In this document: piece by piece, positions 45,863-58,176 of the stretch
Layout: each line of letters begins with the position of its first letter
How positions within the stretch are numbered: the stretch's first letter is position 1
DNA from: Fulvimarina pelagi HTCC2506
GTDB lineage: Bacteria > Pseudomonadota > Alphaproteobacteria > Rhizobiales > Rhizobiaceae
NCBI RefSeq assembly: GCF_000153705.1
Contig: NZ_DS022272.1
Location: forward strand, 1,309,839 to 1,373,838
Length of the DNA stretch: 64,000 bases
Reading direction: 5' to 3'
Notes under the pieces: generated by a model
Databases searched by the model: none
The model's input: the letters and a program-made list of their open reading frames with translations, nothing else
What the model was told of the DNA's origin: nothing
Position numbers and translations under genes: made by a program

Positions 45863-45937
45863 GCGGGCGTAGTTCAGCGGTAGAACGCAAGCTTCCCAAG
45901 CTTGATGTCGTGGGTTCGATCCCCATCGCCCGCTCCA
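45863..45937 (+). tRNA. tRNA-Gly (anticodon CCC)
   Basis: The acceptor stem GCGGGCG pairs with CGCCCGC, the anticodon stem CAAGC/GCTTG closes a loop TTCCCAA with anticodon CCC, and the T-loop GTTCGATCC is normal; CCA is encoded. It reads glycine GGG codons. Confidence 0.95.
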
Positions 45938-46229
45938 GTCTCTTATTGGACTCGTCGAGTAGGACGGTCCCAGTTTATCGAATAAACGAAGATCGAACGC
46001 GACTTCCATGTCGCTTAGCGACGCTGCCGGCCCAACGGCTTGATCGGCTGCAGGTTGTCCGTCTCTAGCGCACCCCCTCTGTACGCCAAAGCGTCTGCTA
46101 GAAGTCGGCGGTACCTTTTCATGCGGACTGCAGGGAGATGCCGACGTTCGGATGGACGGCACGTTCGCGGCACGAAGCGCCGTGGTCCGATCGTTGTGTG
46201 CCCCGACAAGGGCTAGACGAGTTGGACAG

Positions 46230-46305
46230 TGGTGCCCGAGGGCGGATTCGAACCACCGACACAGCGATTTTCAGTCGCTTGCTCTACCAACTGAGCTACT
46301 CGGGC
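46230..46305 (-). tRNA. tRNA-Phe (anticodon GAA)
   Basis: Read on the minus strand, GCCCGAG pairs with CTCGGGC, D-loop AGCTCAGTTGGTAGAGC, anticodon stem AGCGA/TCGCT with loop CTGAAAA (anticodon GAA), T-arm GGTGGTTCGAATCC and encoded CCA. A normal tRNA; no direct repeat of its end was seen that would suggest an integration site. Confidence 0.95.
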
Positions 46306-46627
46306 ATCTCGCGGCGTAGGCTTGGCAGGTCTCGAAAATCTCGACAGAAAGCCTCGCGAATGCCGGCCTTATAGAGAAGCGAAATCGGACTGTCCAGCGT
46401 TTGTCCCGGAGCATTTTCGTTTGATGCTAGGAGGCCCGCGCTGGGACTTTCCGGCCTCATTCTGCAGCGTGCAGAGCGACGTTATCCGCCGTGTTTCTGA
46501 TTGCGCTCGAATACGAGCCTGGAAACCCAAAGCAGATACCACACGCATCCTCGCGCCATGTGCTTCCGTAGCTCAATACGAAACGCTGCGATGAAGCTGC
46601 GTTCACGCAAACAGGGAGGACTCACCT
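46306..46627. other. Intergenic region upstream of the fasciclin gene
   Basis: About 320 bp between tRNA-Phe (minus) and the fasciclin-domain gene (plus). It must hold the tRNA-Phe promoter and that of the fasciclin gene; I see no gene, repeat or operator. Some open frames here have no family support. Confidence 0.4.
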
Positions 46628-47182
46628 ATGACGAAATTTCTGAAATCGACGCTGGTCGCCACATCGCTCGCTCTTGCCACCGCCCCGGCAGCGCTCGCTC
46701 AGAACCCGACGGTCGGAGGCGCCGCCATGCCGTCGAACCAGACCATTGTTCAAAACGCGTCGAACTCGCCGATTCACACGACGCTGGTCTCTGCCGTCAA
46801 GCAGGCAGGGCTCGTCGAGACGCTTGCCTCGCCTGGTCCGTTCACTGTCTTCGCTCCGACCGACGCCGCTTTCGGCAAGGTTCCGTCAAGCACCGTCTCG
46901 ATGTTGATGGATCCTGCAAACAACGATCAGCTTACTAAGGTTCTGACGGCGCATGTCGTCGCGGGCGACCTCTCGGCTGGTCAGATCCTGGCGCGCGCGA
47001 ACGCCAACGGCGGGCAGTTCGCCATGAAGACCGTCTCCGGCGATACGATCACCGCCATGCCTGAAGGTCAGGGACTCGCAATCGTCGACGAGAACGGCGG
47101 CAAGGCGATCATCACGATCGCGGATGTCGACCAATCGAACGGCGTCATCCATGTTGTGAACAATGTGCTCGTACCGCAATAA
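46628..47182 (+). CDS. Secreted fasciclin (FAS1)-domain protein
   Basis: A 184-residue protein with a signal peptide (1-24, ends ALAQ) and one FAS1 domain (about 44-184): TTLVSAVKQAGLVETLASPGPFTVFAPTDAAF (H1 region) and VDQSNGVIHVVNNVLVP (H2 region, NGVIHVVDxVL type). Bacterial FAS1 proteins mediate adhesion or bind small ligands; the function here is unknown. GGGAGGA precedes the ATG. It converges with gyrB and shares a bidirectional terminator with it. Confidence 0.9.
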   Translation: MTKFLKSTLVATSLALATAPAALAQNPTVGGAAMPSNQTIVQNASNSPIHTTLVSAVKQAGLVETLASPGPFTVFAPTDAAFGKVPSSTVSMLMDPANNDQLTKVLTAHVVAGDLSAGQILARANANGGQFAMKTVSGDTITAMPEGQGLAIVDENGGKAIITIADVDQSNGVIHVVNNVLVPQ

Positions 47183-47213
47183 GCGCAGCCACGGTCCGAA
47201 ATGGCCAAATAAA

Positions 47214-47242
47214 AGGCCCGGAAGCTTCAGCCTTCCGGGCCT
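47214..47242. terminator. Shared bidirectional terminator, FAS1 gene and gyrB
   Basis: AGGCCCGGAAG and CTTCCGGGCCT pair over 11 bp around a seven-base loop. On the minus strand it is followed by TTTTATTT, a good T-run for gyrB; on the plus strand by ATTTC, weaker. It lies midway between the convergent FAS1 and gyrB genes. Confidence 0.82.
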
Positions 47243-47273
47243 ATTTCACCTTCGCAACGGCCTCCCGGCGAGA

Positions 47274-50265
<2,992 letters not shown>

Positions 50266-51669
50266 ATGAGCAATGCAACTGCAGCACTCAATGCTCCAAT
50301 TCTGCCGACGGAACAAACACGTCCGTTCCGAGCGCCGGCCCCTGTTCCTCATTCCGAACCCTTAGGTTTCTTCGGCTTTCTCCAGACCGCTTCGCGCAAT
50401 CCGATTGAAATCTGGGGAACGCGAGCCTTCAAGGAGCCCTACATTGAGGGACGTTGGCTCGGCGTGCCGAACATCGTCGTCAACGATCCGCAGGCGGTGC
50501 GGCATCTCCTAGTCGAAAACGCTAAGAATTACGTGATGCAGCCGCTTCGCCAGCGCATCCTACGTCCACTGCTGCGGGACGGTCTTCTGACAGCGGAGGG
50601 ACAACTTTGGCGGCGCACGCGGAAGGCGATCGCGCCGGTCTTCACGCCTCGCCACATTGCCGGCTTCACCGAGTCGATGGCGGCCAGATCGGAAAACGCG
50701 CGCGAGCGGCTTTCCGGAATGACCGGCAAAACGATCGACATCAGCCATGAGACGACGCTGCTGACGTTCGATATCCTTCAGGCGACTTTGTTTTCAGACG
50801 ACATCGCCTCCGAACCTGACGAATTCGCCCGCTCGACGAGCGATTTTCTTGGCTCGATGGGCCGTGTCGACCCACTCGATTTGCTCGGTGCACCGCAATT
50901 TCTACCGCGCATCAGGCGTCTGCGCGGGCGCAAATCGATGGCGTACTTCCGCCAACTCATCGGCGACACCATCGAGAAGCGCAGAGCTCAACTCGAGCGC
51001 GATCCGGAAGGCGTTCCGGCCGATCTTTTGACGCTTCTGCTCAAGGCCGACGGGCTTTCGCGCGACGAAATCGAAGACAACATCATCACTTTTATCGGCG
51101 CTGGCCATGAGACTACAGCGCGCTCTTTGGCTTGGACTCTCTACCTTCTCAGCCAGGCCCCCGACGAGCGAGAAAAGGTGGAAACAGAGATAGATGCGGT
51201 TGTCCCATCACTCGAGCATCCGAGCCAGTATCTCGACGCTCTACCGCGGACCCGTGCGGCCTTTGAAGAATCCATGCGCCTCTATCCGCCGGCACCATCC
51301 TTAAACAGGACCGCATTGCAGCCCGACCAAGTCGGCGATCTCAAAATCCCGGCTGGAGCAACGGTACTCGTCATGCCTTGGCTGATCCACAGGCACGAAA
51401 TGCTGTGGGATAGGCCGGATCACTTTATCCCGGAGCGGTTCATGCCGGATAGGCGCGAAGCGATCGACCGCTACCAGTATCTCCCCTTTGGCGTCGGACC
51501 GCGCGTCTGCATTGGTGCCAGTTTCGCCCTTCAGGAGGCCGTGATCGCACTAGCGATCCTGATGCGCTCGCTTCGCTTCGACTATACGGGCGCGAAACAG
51601 CCTTCTGTCGTGCAACGTATCACGGTGCAGCCCGAGAACGGCCTGCCAATGAGTGTGCGACGCCGATAG
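50266..51669 (+). CDS. Cytochrome P450
   Basis: A 467-residue P450. I-helix FIGAGHETTARSLAW near residue 280, ExxR in FEESMRLYPPAP near 337, and the heme-thiolate loop FGVGPRVCIGASFALQEA near 405-422 with the ligand Cys are all present, so it should be an active monooxygenase fold. No N-terminal membrane helix: a soluble bacterial type. No ferredoxin or reductase gene is adjacent, so electrons come from elsewhere. The substrate is unknown. It stands alone between two large spacers. Confidence 0.92.
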   Translation: MSNATAALNAPILPTEQTRPFRAPAPVPHSEPLGFFGFLQTASRNPIEIWGTRAFKEPYIEGRWLGVPNIVVNDPQAVRHLLVENAKNYVMQPLRQRILRPLLRDGLLTAEGQLWRRTRKAIAPVFTPRHIAGFTESMAARSENARERLSGMTGKTIDISHETTLLTFDILQATLFSDDIASEPDEFARSTSDFLGSMGRVDPLDLLGAPQFLPRIRRLRGRKSMAYFRQLIGDTIEKRRAQLERDPEGVPADLLTLLLKADGLSRDEIEDNIITFIGAGHETTARSLAWTLYLLSQAPDEREKVETEIDAVVPSLEHPSQYLDALPRTRAAFEESMRLYPPAPSLNRTALQPDQVGDLKIPAGATVLVMPWLIHRHEMLWDRPDHFIPERFMPDRREAIDRYQYLPFGVGPRVCIGASFALQEAVIALAILMRSLRFDYTGAKQPSVVQRITVQPENGLPMSVRRR

Positions 51670-51987
51670 GTCCGGTTTGAATTGAAATCGGTATTGGACG
51701 CGACGCCCTGCAGAACTGCGACCTTGCCTTTAGGGCGCATGATCTCCATATACAGGCCGTCGGGATTTTATGAGCCCGGGGTCTGGCTGCCGTTCATCTC
51801 GCTTGCTCCAAGCGAATCTGCCGTGACTTTGTCGTCGCAGCCGTTCGAACCACTCCTTTCGCCCATTCTTGTGAACGTCCGAACCAATGACACTGCGTCC
51901 CGCGGCGTCTGACAATCCATTGTATCCTGCGCTGTGCAGCGATGCAGGCCGTATAGACCATCCGGCGAAACATCAGAAAGGGCTCCC
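51670..51987 (+). other. Spacer and likely 5' leader of the cold-shock gene
   Basis: About 318 bp between the P450 and csp genes. Near the csp end, CCTGCGCTG-TG-CAGCG-AT-GCAGG (51926-51948) can fold into a compact hairpin 40 bp before the start codon. It may be part of a structured 5'-UTR as found for cold-shock genes, but no known thermometer is recognised. Confidence 0.35.
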
Positions 51988-52200
51988 ATGAGCCAGACTG
52001 GCACGATTAAGTTCTTTAACGAGAGCAAGGGTTTCGGCTTCGTAACGCCCGAGGGCGGTTCGAAGGACGTCTTCTTGCACATATCCGCGCTCGAGCGCTC
52101 CGGGATCTCTTCGGTTCAGGAAGGTGATAAAATCACCTTCGACACCGAGCCGGATCCGCGCGGTAAAGGCCCGAAGGCTGTGAACATACAACTCGCCTGA
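51988..52200 (+). CDS. Cold-shock-domain protein (CspA family)
   Basis: A 70-residue single cold-shock domain, with RNP1 SKGFGFVTP near residue 12-20 and RNP2 VFLHISALE near 28-36. Binds single-stranded RNA/DNA and acts as an RNA chaperone. AGAAAGGG upstream of the ATG is a good Shine-Dalgarno; an earlier in-frame ATG at 51934 is not needed. It is followed by a basic protein gene and rpsU, a common alphaproteobacterial neighbourhood. Confidence 0.95.
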   Translation: MSQTGTIKFFNESKGFGFVTPEGGSKDVFLHISALERSGISSVQEGDKITFDTEPDPRGKGPKAVNIQLA

Positions 52201-52331
52201 CGGGCGCTGTGGGTCGCATTCGATGCGGCCCATTTGCCTACGGGCACATTCACAAAGCGTCAAAGCGGCTCTACGTTACTTAGGGCCGAGTTGGACGTGC
52301 GTCGCAATTCATGAGATAAGGACCTCAGGCC

Positions 52332-52628
52332 ATGGACAACTCTCGCATTTCACGCGAAAAGGCCGAGGTCGCTCAGACCGATGGGTCCGTGCCGCATCGC
52401 TCCGAAAAGGGCACGGCTGGGATCATCATCGCAACGGAGAATGCTGCGAGGCAGGCCAAGACGGAGCGTCTCAGAGCCGCACGGCTCGCTCGCGTTGAAA
52501 GCGAAGAGGTCGAAGTCGTCAAACCTGCATCAAAGCGCCCCCGTCGGAGCGCTGAGAGCAAGTCGGTGAAAGCCAAGGCGCCTAAAAAGCCCACCTCTTC
52601 CACACGGAAGAAGGCGGTTGCCGTTTGA
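52332..52628 (+). CDS. Basic, Lys/Arg-rich hypothetical protein, 98 residues
   Basis: Not recognised. The first half contains TENAARQAKTERLRAARLAR (helix), the second half is a Lys/Ala/Ser/Pro-rich tail (KPASKRPRRSAESKSVKAK) resembling histone-H1-like or nucleic-acid-binding tails. AAGGACC lies before the ATG at 52332. It sits between csp and rpsU, which suggests a nucleic-acid or ribosome connection, but this is inference. Function unknown. Confidence 0.6.
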   Translation: MDNSRISREKAEVAQTDGSVPHRSEKGTAGIIIATENAARQAKTERLRAARLARVESEEVEVVKPASKRPRRSAESKSVKAKAPKKPTSSTRKKAVAV

Positions 52629-52722
52629 ACCTTTAGCGGTCGCCCGCTGTTTGTCCTTTTTTACGTCGGTCCACGCCAAGAGGACACGGCAGACGACATG
52701 CACTTGAGATGAAGGAGACGTT

Positions 52723-52950
52723 TTGAAAGTCGACGTTAGAGACAACAATGTTGATCAGGCCTTACGCGCGCTTAAAAAGAAGTTGCAGCGCGAAGGTGTT
52801 TTTCGGGAAATGAAAGCGCGGCGTTCATACGAAAAGCCCTCGGAAGAGCGCGCCCGCCGCAAGCAGGAAGCGGTTCGCCGTTCACGCAAGCTAGCCCGTA
52901 AGCAGGCTCAGCGCGAAGGACTTCTGCCGAAATCCGGACGCAGCCGCTGA
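52723..52950 (+). CDS. rpsU: 30S ribosomal protein S21
   Basis: A 75-residue basic protein of the S21 family: [41 protein letters not shown] is the conserved helix pair (about 9-50). The start is TTG, with AAGGAG 5-6 bp upstream, giving MKVDVRDN. Alphaproteobacterial S21 is about 70-80 residues with a basic C-terminus, as here. It binds the 30S platform near the 3' end of 16S rRNA. Confidence 0.92.
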   Translation: MKVDVRDNNVDQALRALKKKLQREGVFREMKARRSYEKPSEERARRKQEAVRRSRKLARKQAQREGLLPKSGRSR

Positions 52951-53010
52951 TCTCGCACCCCAGCGATCCCAACCGAAGATAGTTGCGGGCGGACATGCCG
53001 CCCCGTTTGG

Positions 53011-53032
53011 ACGGCGCCCGTTGTGGCGCCGT
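53011..53032 (+). terminator. Candidate terminator after rpsU
   Basis: ACGGCGCC-CGTTGT-GGCGCCGT is an 8-bp perfect stem with six-base loop, 60 bp past the rpsU stop, followed by TATTCG. The T-run is poor, so a transcript-end or weak terminator is likely. Confidence 0.5.
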
Positions 53033-53106
53033 TATTCGTCTATGAAAGGTGCAAGGACGGTTGCGCCAATGACTTGGCTACAGGCAGTCCACCAGCCACC
53101 CTGGCC

Positions 53107-54933
53107 CTATTCTACCGTCACCGACTTTGCGAGGTTGCGCGGTTGGTCGACATCCGTACCCATTTGCACGGCTGTATGATAAGCTAGAAGTTGCAGCGGA
53201 ATAGAATAGACGATTGGCGTCAGGATTTCCGGCATCCGCGGCATGACAATCGTATGGGCCTCGTCCACCACCTTGGCTTCAGCGCCCTTGCGGTCCGTCA
53301 GGAGAATGATGTCGCCGCCTCGTGCCGCGACCTCCTGGACGTTGGAAGCGGTTTTCTCGAAGCTCCGGTCGTGCGGCGCGATAACGACGACAGGCATGGT
53401 ATCGTCGATGAGCGCGATCGGCCCGTGCTTCAGTTCGCCCGCCGCGTAGCCTTCTGCGTGGATATAGCTGATCTCTTTGAGCTTCAGGGCGCCCTCGAGA
53501 GCAAGCGGATAGGAGAAGCCGCGACCGAGGAAGAGCGCGTGCTTTTTCGTAGCCATCTCTCGCGAAAGCTGGTCGATCTGATCTTCGAGATGGAGTGCTT
53601 CGTTAACGAGTCGCGGCGTCTCCTGAAGCGTCTTGGTGAACTCCATCTCCTGGGCCTCAGAAATCCGGCCGCGTGCGACACCCGCGCGGATCGACAATGC
53701 GGCGAGAGCCATCAGCTGGCAGGTGAAGGCCTTGGTCGAGGCAACGCCGATCTCAGGGCCGGCGAGGGTTGGCAGGACGTGGTCCGTTTCTCGAGCGATA
53801 GTCGATTCATCGACATTGACGATCGCGGCCGTCTGAAGGCCCTCAGCCTTCGCATGGCGTAGCGAAGCCAGCGTATCGGCAGTCTCGCCCGACTGGGAAA
53901 CAAAGAGCGCAAGGTCCACATCTTCGAGTGGGCTCTCCCGGTAGCGAAATTCCGAGGCGACATCGAGATCGCAAGCTATCCTTGCGTAGCGCTCGAAGTA
54001 GTACCGCCCGACAAGTGCGGCGTAGAAGCCGGTCCCGCAGGCCGAAAGAGCCATCCGCTTCACGCTCGAAAAATCGATCGAGGCGCTTGCCGGCAGGCGC
54101 GTCTTTCCCGTTGTCAGATCGACGAAGGAACCGAGTGTATGGCCGATGACCTCCGGCTGCTCGTAGATCTCCTTGAGCATGAAATGCCGGTAATTGCCCT
54201 TGTCGACGTAGTGGCTCTTACTGGTCGAGCGCTTAACTGCCCGATCGACTGGATTACCGAGTTCGTCGAAGACATCGATGCAATGCCGGGTCAGCACGGC
54301 GAGATCGCCCTCTTCAAGGTAGCGGATGCGGTCAGTGAAGGGCGACAAAGCAATAGCGTCCGAGCCAAGGAACGTCTCGCCGTCGCCGTCGCCGACCACT
54401 AGGGGCGAGCCGCGCCGTGCGCCAATCAACTGACTCTCGTCGCCATCGAAAAGAAAGGCGAGCGAAAATGCGCCTTCAAGGCGAGCAAGGGCCTGCTGGA
54501 CAGCCTCTTTGGGTGGTCGGCCACTCGACATCTCGCGAGTGACGAGATGGGCGACGGTCTCGGTGTCCGTCTGGCTTTCGAATACGGTACCGTCGGCTTC
54601 GAGCTCGCTGCGAAGCTCGCGATAGTTCTCTATGATTCCATTATGGACGACTGAAAGCAGTTTGGTCTGGTGGGGATGGGCGTTAGGCTCGCTCGGGCCC
54701 CCATGGGTCGCCCATCGGGTATGGCCAATGCCGATCGTTCCCAAGCGCGGGTTCTCGGCGAGCTTGTTCGTCAGATTGATCAGTTTGCCTTCGGCGCGGA
54801 GCCGCGACAGCGAGCCGTTTTCGATCGTGGCGATGCCGGCCGAGTCATAGCCGCGGTATTCGAGCCGCTTCAGACTGTCGATCAGCCGTTCCGCTACCGG
54901 TTCGGAACTGACGATCCCGATAATGCCGCACAT
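53107..54933 (-). CDS. glmS: Glutamine-fructose-6-phosphate aminotransferase
   Basis: A 608-residue enzyme that makes glucosamine-6-phosphate, the first step of UDP-GlcNAc synthesis. The N-terminal Cys (MCGIIG) is the glutaminase nucleophile after methionine removal, RWATHGGPSEPNAHPH follows, and two SIS isomerase domains (about 285-420 and 455-590) form the C-terminus, which ends LAKSVTVE as in the family. It follows glmU by 153 bp on the same strand, so the two form the glmU-glmS pair. No glmS ribozyme was seen upstream. Confidence 0.97.
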   Translation of the reverse strand: MCGIIGIVSSEPVAERLIDSLKRLEYRGYDSAGIATIENGSLSRLRAEGKLINLTNKLAENPRLGTIGIGHTRWATHGGPSEPNAHPHQTKLLSVVHNGIIENYRELRSELEADGTVFESQTDTETVAHLVTREMSSGRPPKEAVQQALARLEGAFSLAFLFDGDESQLIGARRGSPLVVGDGDGETFLGSDAIALSPFTDRIRYLEEGDLAVLTRHCIDVFDELGNPVDRAVKRSTSKSHYVDKGNYRHFMLKEIYEQPEVIGHTLGSFVDLTTGKTRLPASASIDFSSVKRMALSACGTGFYAALVGRYYFERYARIACDLDVASEFRYRESPLEDVDLALFVSQSGETADTLASLRHAKAEGLQTAAIVNVDESTIARETDHVLPTLAGPEIGVASTKAFTCQLMALAALSIRAGVARGRISEAQEMEFTKTLQETPRLVNEALHLEDQIDQLSREMATKKHALFLGRGFSYPLALEGALKLKEISYIHAEGYAAGELKHGPIALIDDTMPVVVIAPHDRSFEKTASNVQEVAARGGDIILLTDRKGAEAKVVDEAHTIVMPRMPEILTPIVYSIPLQLLAYHTAVQMGTDVDQPRNLAKSVTVE

Positions 54934-55086
54934 GAAGACCAACCCTGGTTCGTGTCGTTGTTAGCGAGAGACCGCGCTGACGGTCTTCTTTTGAACTTCA
55001 ATAGCGCAACGCCCGAATTCCGCACGTCACAAAGAATGACCTCGGATTACAGGGTTAAGATGACGTTCGGTGAGCCGCATCGCGGT

Positions 55087-56448
55087 CTAGTTTTCGCCCT
55101 TCTTCGCCGCCTTCGCCGCCGCGTTACGTTCGGCGATCTGCTTACCGAGTTCGGGCTTGTTCACCTGTCGGCCGCGGCCGAGCCCGAGCGCGTCGTCCTC
55201 GACGTCTTCGGTGATGACGCTACCCGAGCCGATATAGGCCCCGTTTCCGATCCTCACTGGTGCGACAAGGGCCGAGTTGGAACCGATGAAGGCGTTGGCG
55301 CCTATCTCGGTCAGGTGTTTCAAGGCACCGTCGTAATTGCAGGTGATCGTGCCGGCGCCGATGTTGGCCGCCGCGCCGACCTTGGCATCGCCGATATAGC
55401 TCAGATGATTTACCTTGGCGCCGGCAGCTATGTCAGCCTGCTTGACCTCGCAGAAATTGCCCACCTTGGAATTCTCGCCAAGATTGGCCCCCGGGCGTAG
55501 ACGCGCGAAGGGGCCGACGGAAGCGCCAGCCCCAATCCGCGCGCCCTTGATATGAGAAAACCCGTGGATCAACGCGTTCGCTTCGATGATCACCCCCGGC
55601 CCGAAGATGACGTTCGGCTCGATCGTCACGTCCTCGGCGATTTCGGTGTCATAGGCGAAATAAACGCTCTTGGGGTCTGTCAGCGTCGCGCCTCCGATCA
55701 TGGCGCGCTCTCGGGCGACATCCTGCCAGAGCGACTCGACCTCGGCGAGTTCGGAGCGGTTGTTGACGCCGATGGTCTCGGCGACAGGAGCTTCGATGGC
55801 GGTCACCCGGTGGCCATCCGCACGAGCGATCGCGACGAGATCGGTGAGATAATATTCGCCCTTCGCGTTGTCGTTGCCGATCTTATCGAGCATAGCGAGC
55901 GCACCCCAACCGGCGAAGGCCATGATGCCGGCGTTGCAGAACCCAATGGCGCGTTCTAACTCGCTCGCGTCCTTGTGTTCACGAATGGCGACGAGTTCGC
56001 CTTCCTCCTCGATCAAGCGCCCGTATCCCGTTGGGTCCGCGGGCCGGAAGCCGATAACGCAGACGCCGGCGCCACCCGCCAGCTCGCCGCGGGCCCTCAT
56101 CAGCGTATCTTCGGTCAACAGCGGCGTATCGCCGAAGAGGACAACGATATCGTCAAATCCTTGCATAATCGCACTTCGTGCTGCGAGTACAGCATGGCCG
56201 GTGCCGAGGCGTTCGTCCTGCCTGAAGGGTTGTACATTGGGCGCATCTTCGCGAACGGCGTCCGCCACTGCCTTTCCGTCCCTTCCAACGACTACCGCGA
56301 GCTGCGCAGCCCCGGCCGAAAGTGCCGCGCGGGCAACATGGCGAACAAGCGGCAGATGGCCGACCTCGTGCAGAACCTTTGAGCGAGACGAGCGCATGCG
56401 GGTGCCCTCGCCGGCCGCGAGGATGATCGTAAGACAGGTGCGAGACAT
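55087..56448 (-). CDS. glmU: Bifunctional GlcNAc-1-P uridyltransferase / GlcN-1-P acetyltransferase
   Basis: A 453-residue enzyme for the last two steps to UDP-GlcNAc for peptidoglycan and LPS. The uridyltransferase motif is [19 protein letters not shown] near residue 9-27; the pair of Asp/Gly motifs (FGDTPLL, GYGRLI) follow. From about 245 hexapeptide repeats form a left-handed beta-helix ([20 protein letters not shown]), with [16 protein letters not shown] near 380 in the acetyl-CoA site. It lies upstream of glmS and downstream of ccdA in the same direction. Confidence 0.97.
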   Translation of the reverse strand: MSRTCLTIILAAGEGTRMRSSRSKVLHEVGHLPLVRHVARAALSAGAAQLAVVVGRDGKAVADAVREDAPNVQPFRQDERLGTGHAVLAARSAIMQGFDDIVVLFGDTPLLTEDTLMRARGELAGGAGVCVIGFRPADPTGYGRLIEEEGELVAIREHKDASELERAIGFCNAGIMAFAGWGALAMLDKIGNDNAKGEYYLTDLVAIARADGHRVTAIEAPVAETIGVNNRSELAEVESLWQDVARERAMIGGATLTDPKSVYFAYDTEIAEDVTIEPNVIFGPGVIIEANALIHGFSHIKGARIGAGASVGPFARLRPGANLGENSKVGNFCEVKQADIAAGAKVNHLSYIGDAKVGAAANIGAGTITCNYDGALKHLTEIGANAFIGSNSALVAPVRIGNGAYIGSGSVITEDVEDDALGLGRGRQVNKPELGKQIAERNAAAKAAKKGEN

Positions 56449-56545
56449 TCCGGTTCCGGGCCGAGAAGATGGTTTTGCCGACGCTGCGGCGCCGCGCGAG
56501 CGCTTCTCTCACAAAGCAGCCGGTCTTGGGAAGATGCCGAGGCCG

Positions 56546-57286
56546 TCAGCCGATCGTCTGGAGTGTCGGAAAGGTTTCAAGTAGCCAGAATGACATCCAT
56601 TGAATGCCGCCCGTGAGGAATAGAAAGCCGGTGACAACGAGAAGGCCGCCCATCGTACGCTCCACCGTTTTCAAGTGCCGGCGAAAGCCGCCGAGCCAGG
56701 AGAGGAACGCGCCGGAAAACGTGGCTGCCAGAATGAACGGAACGCCAAGACCGGCCGAATACACCGCGAGCATGAACGCGCCTTCGCCTACCGTGTCGCG
56801 AGATCCTGCTAGACCGAGGATCGCGCCAAGGACGGGACCAATGCAAGGTGTCCAGCCGAAAGCGAAGGCAAGGCCCATCAGATAGGCGCCAACTACGCCG
56901 GCAGGGCTGTCCGGACCCCGGAAGCGCTTCTCGCGAGCGAGGAAACTCAAGCGGAAGACGCCGAGAAAGTTCAGCCCCATGACGATGATGGCGATGCCGG
57001 CGACGATGCCGAGCCAACTGAGGTTGTGTCGAAGCAGCCCGCCGATCGTGCTCGCACCCGCGCCCAGCGCCACGAAGACCGTCGAGAAGCCAAGGACGAA
57101 GACAACGCTTGCCAGAAGGAGCCGGCCCTGACGAACGGACTCGCTTCTTGCGCCGGCTCTCAGATCGTCCGCCGATACGCCGGCCATATAGCACAGATAT
57201 GGCGGGACGAGAGGCAGGACGCAGGGCGAGAGGAAAGACAAGGCGCCCGCCAACAGTGCGGTCGGATAGGACAGTTCACTCAGCAC
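56546..57286 (-). CDS. ccdA: Thiol-disulfide transport protein CcdA
   Basis: A 246-residue six-helix membrane protein that moves reducing equivalents from thioredoxin to the periplasm for cytochrome c maturation. Two cysteines are in the usual positions: LSPCVLPLVPPYLCYM near residue 20-35 and GWTPCIGPVLGAILG near 148-163. The start codon is GTG. It lies 97 bp before the glmU start on the same strand. No other ccm gene is in the window. Confidence 0.93.
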   Translation of the reverse strand: MLSELSYPTALLAGALSFLSPCVLPLVPPYLCYMAGVSADDLRAGARSESVRQGRLLLASVVFVLGFSTVFVALGAGASTIGGLLRHNLSWLGIVAGIAIIVMGLNFLGVFRLSFLAREKRFRGPDSPAGVVGAYLMGLAFAFGWTPCIGPVLGAILGLAGSRDTVGEGAFMLAVYSAGLGVPFILAATFSGAFLSWLGGFRRHLKTVERTMGGLLVVTGFLFLTGGIQWMSFWLLETFPTLQTIG

Positions 57287-57545
57287 GTTACGCAGCTCTC
57301 GTTCTTGGCATGCCTGTCGTTTTTACACTTCGAATTGGTTTTCGCGGAAGAACGCTGAACGGTTACGCCCTGTAGGAACCCTCGCAGGAGTAGCCGTAAA
57401 GGTCCATTCTGCGCTGGCTGTCATAGACCACCGGCATGTTCCCCACCAAACGGCAAAAGCGTCGCGCCGCGCCGATTGCCGGTTGACCTAATCAAACGGC
57501 GTTTTTAAGAAGCGCCACAGAAGGCTGGGTTCTGTCCGGCCCTTC
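57287..57545. other. Intergenic region between ccdA and tRNA-Lys
   Basis: About 260 bp that must hold the ccdA promoter (minus) and the tRNA-Lys promoter (plus). I see no gene or clear operator. Confidence 0.4.
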
Positions 57546-57621
<76 letters not shown>

Positions 57622-57879
57622 AGTCTCACCACCCCAGCAGCACTTTTTGTGGCCAGCCGTCACGCTTTCGTTCGAAGCGCCAGTGGCATGCCGGCGGCAT
57701 CTCGCTGCGCGCCATCGCCGAAGAAAGGTCAACGAGGGCATTCGGATGCGTTTGCTTCAGACGTTTTGATTGTCGACACGAAAATTTGCTCGATTACGAT
57801 GATTGGTTGATCTTGCCGAGACATGGTGACGAGGAGCAGCTATCCTGATCATCAAGTCCCATTGTTCGGAGCCATTCCA

Positions 57880-58137
57880 ATGCGCCTGACCCTCCCTGTC
57901 GCTGCTTTCGCGGGCCTTCTCTTCGCGACAGCCGCTTTCGCAGACTCAACCGCCGGTACGGTCGCGGCCTTCGACCGTGTCGACAGCATCATTGTCCTCA
58001 CGGACAAGTCCATCTGGGATGTGTCCTCGCTTAAGGATCAACTACCGGAAGGGCTCAAGGCTGGCGATAAGATCAATATCGTCTACCAGTCGGCTGGCGA
58101 TAGTGGTGTCGGCAAGCTTGTGTCGATCAAGCGATAG
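57880..58137 (+). CDS. DUF1344-family small secreted protein
   Basis: An 85-residue protein with a signal peptide (1-20, ending AAFA) and a DUF1344-type beta domain: GTVAAFDRVDSIIVLTDKSIWDVSS and KAGDKINIVYQSAGDSGVGKLVSI. The family is common in rhizobia, role unknown. The frame is open to 57823; the ATG at 57880 gives a normal signal peptide and has GGAG about 8 bp upstream. It stands between tRNA-Lys and another small gene. Confidence 0.78.
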   Translation: MRLTLPVAAFAGLLFATAAFADSTAGTVAAFDRVDSIIVLTDKSIWDVSSLKDQLPEGLKAGDKINIVYQSAGDSGVGKLVSIKR

Positions 58138-58176
58138 TACCGCGTCGCCAGCACCTCAGCGCGTAGGAGCCGAGGC

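Noticed and set aside
45863-46305. tRNA-linked integration site or genomic island
   Set aside because: tRNA-Gly and tRNA-Phe are intact, no integrase is nearby and no repeated tRNA end was found in the window.
54934-55086. Possible glmS ribozyme before glmS
   Set aside because: This ribozyme is known mainly from Gram-positive bacteria, and no pseudoknot core is visible in the 153 bp between glmU and glmS.
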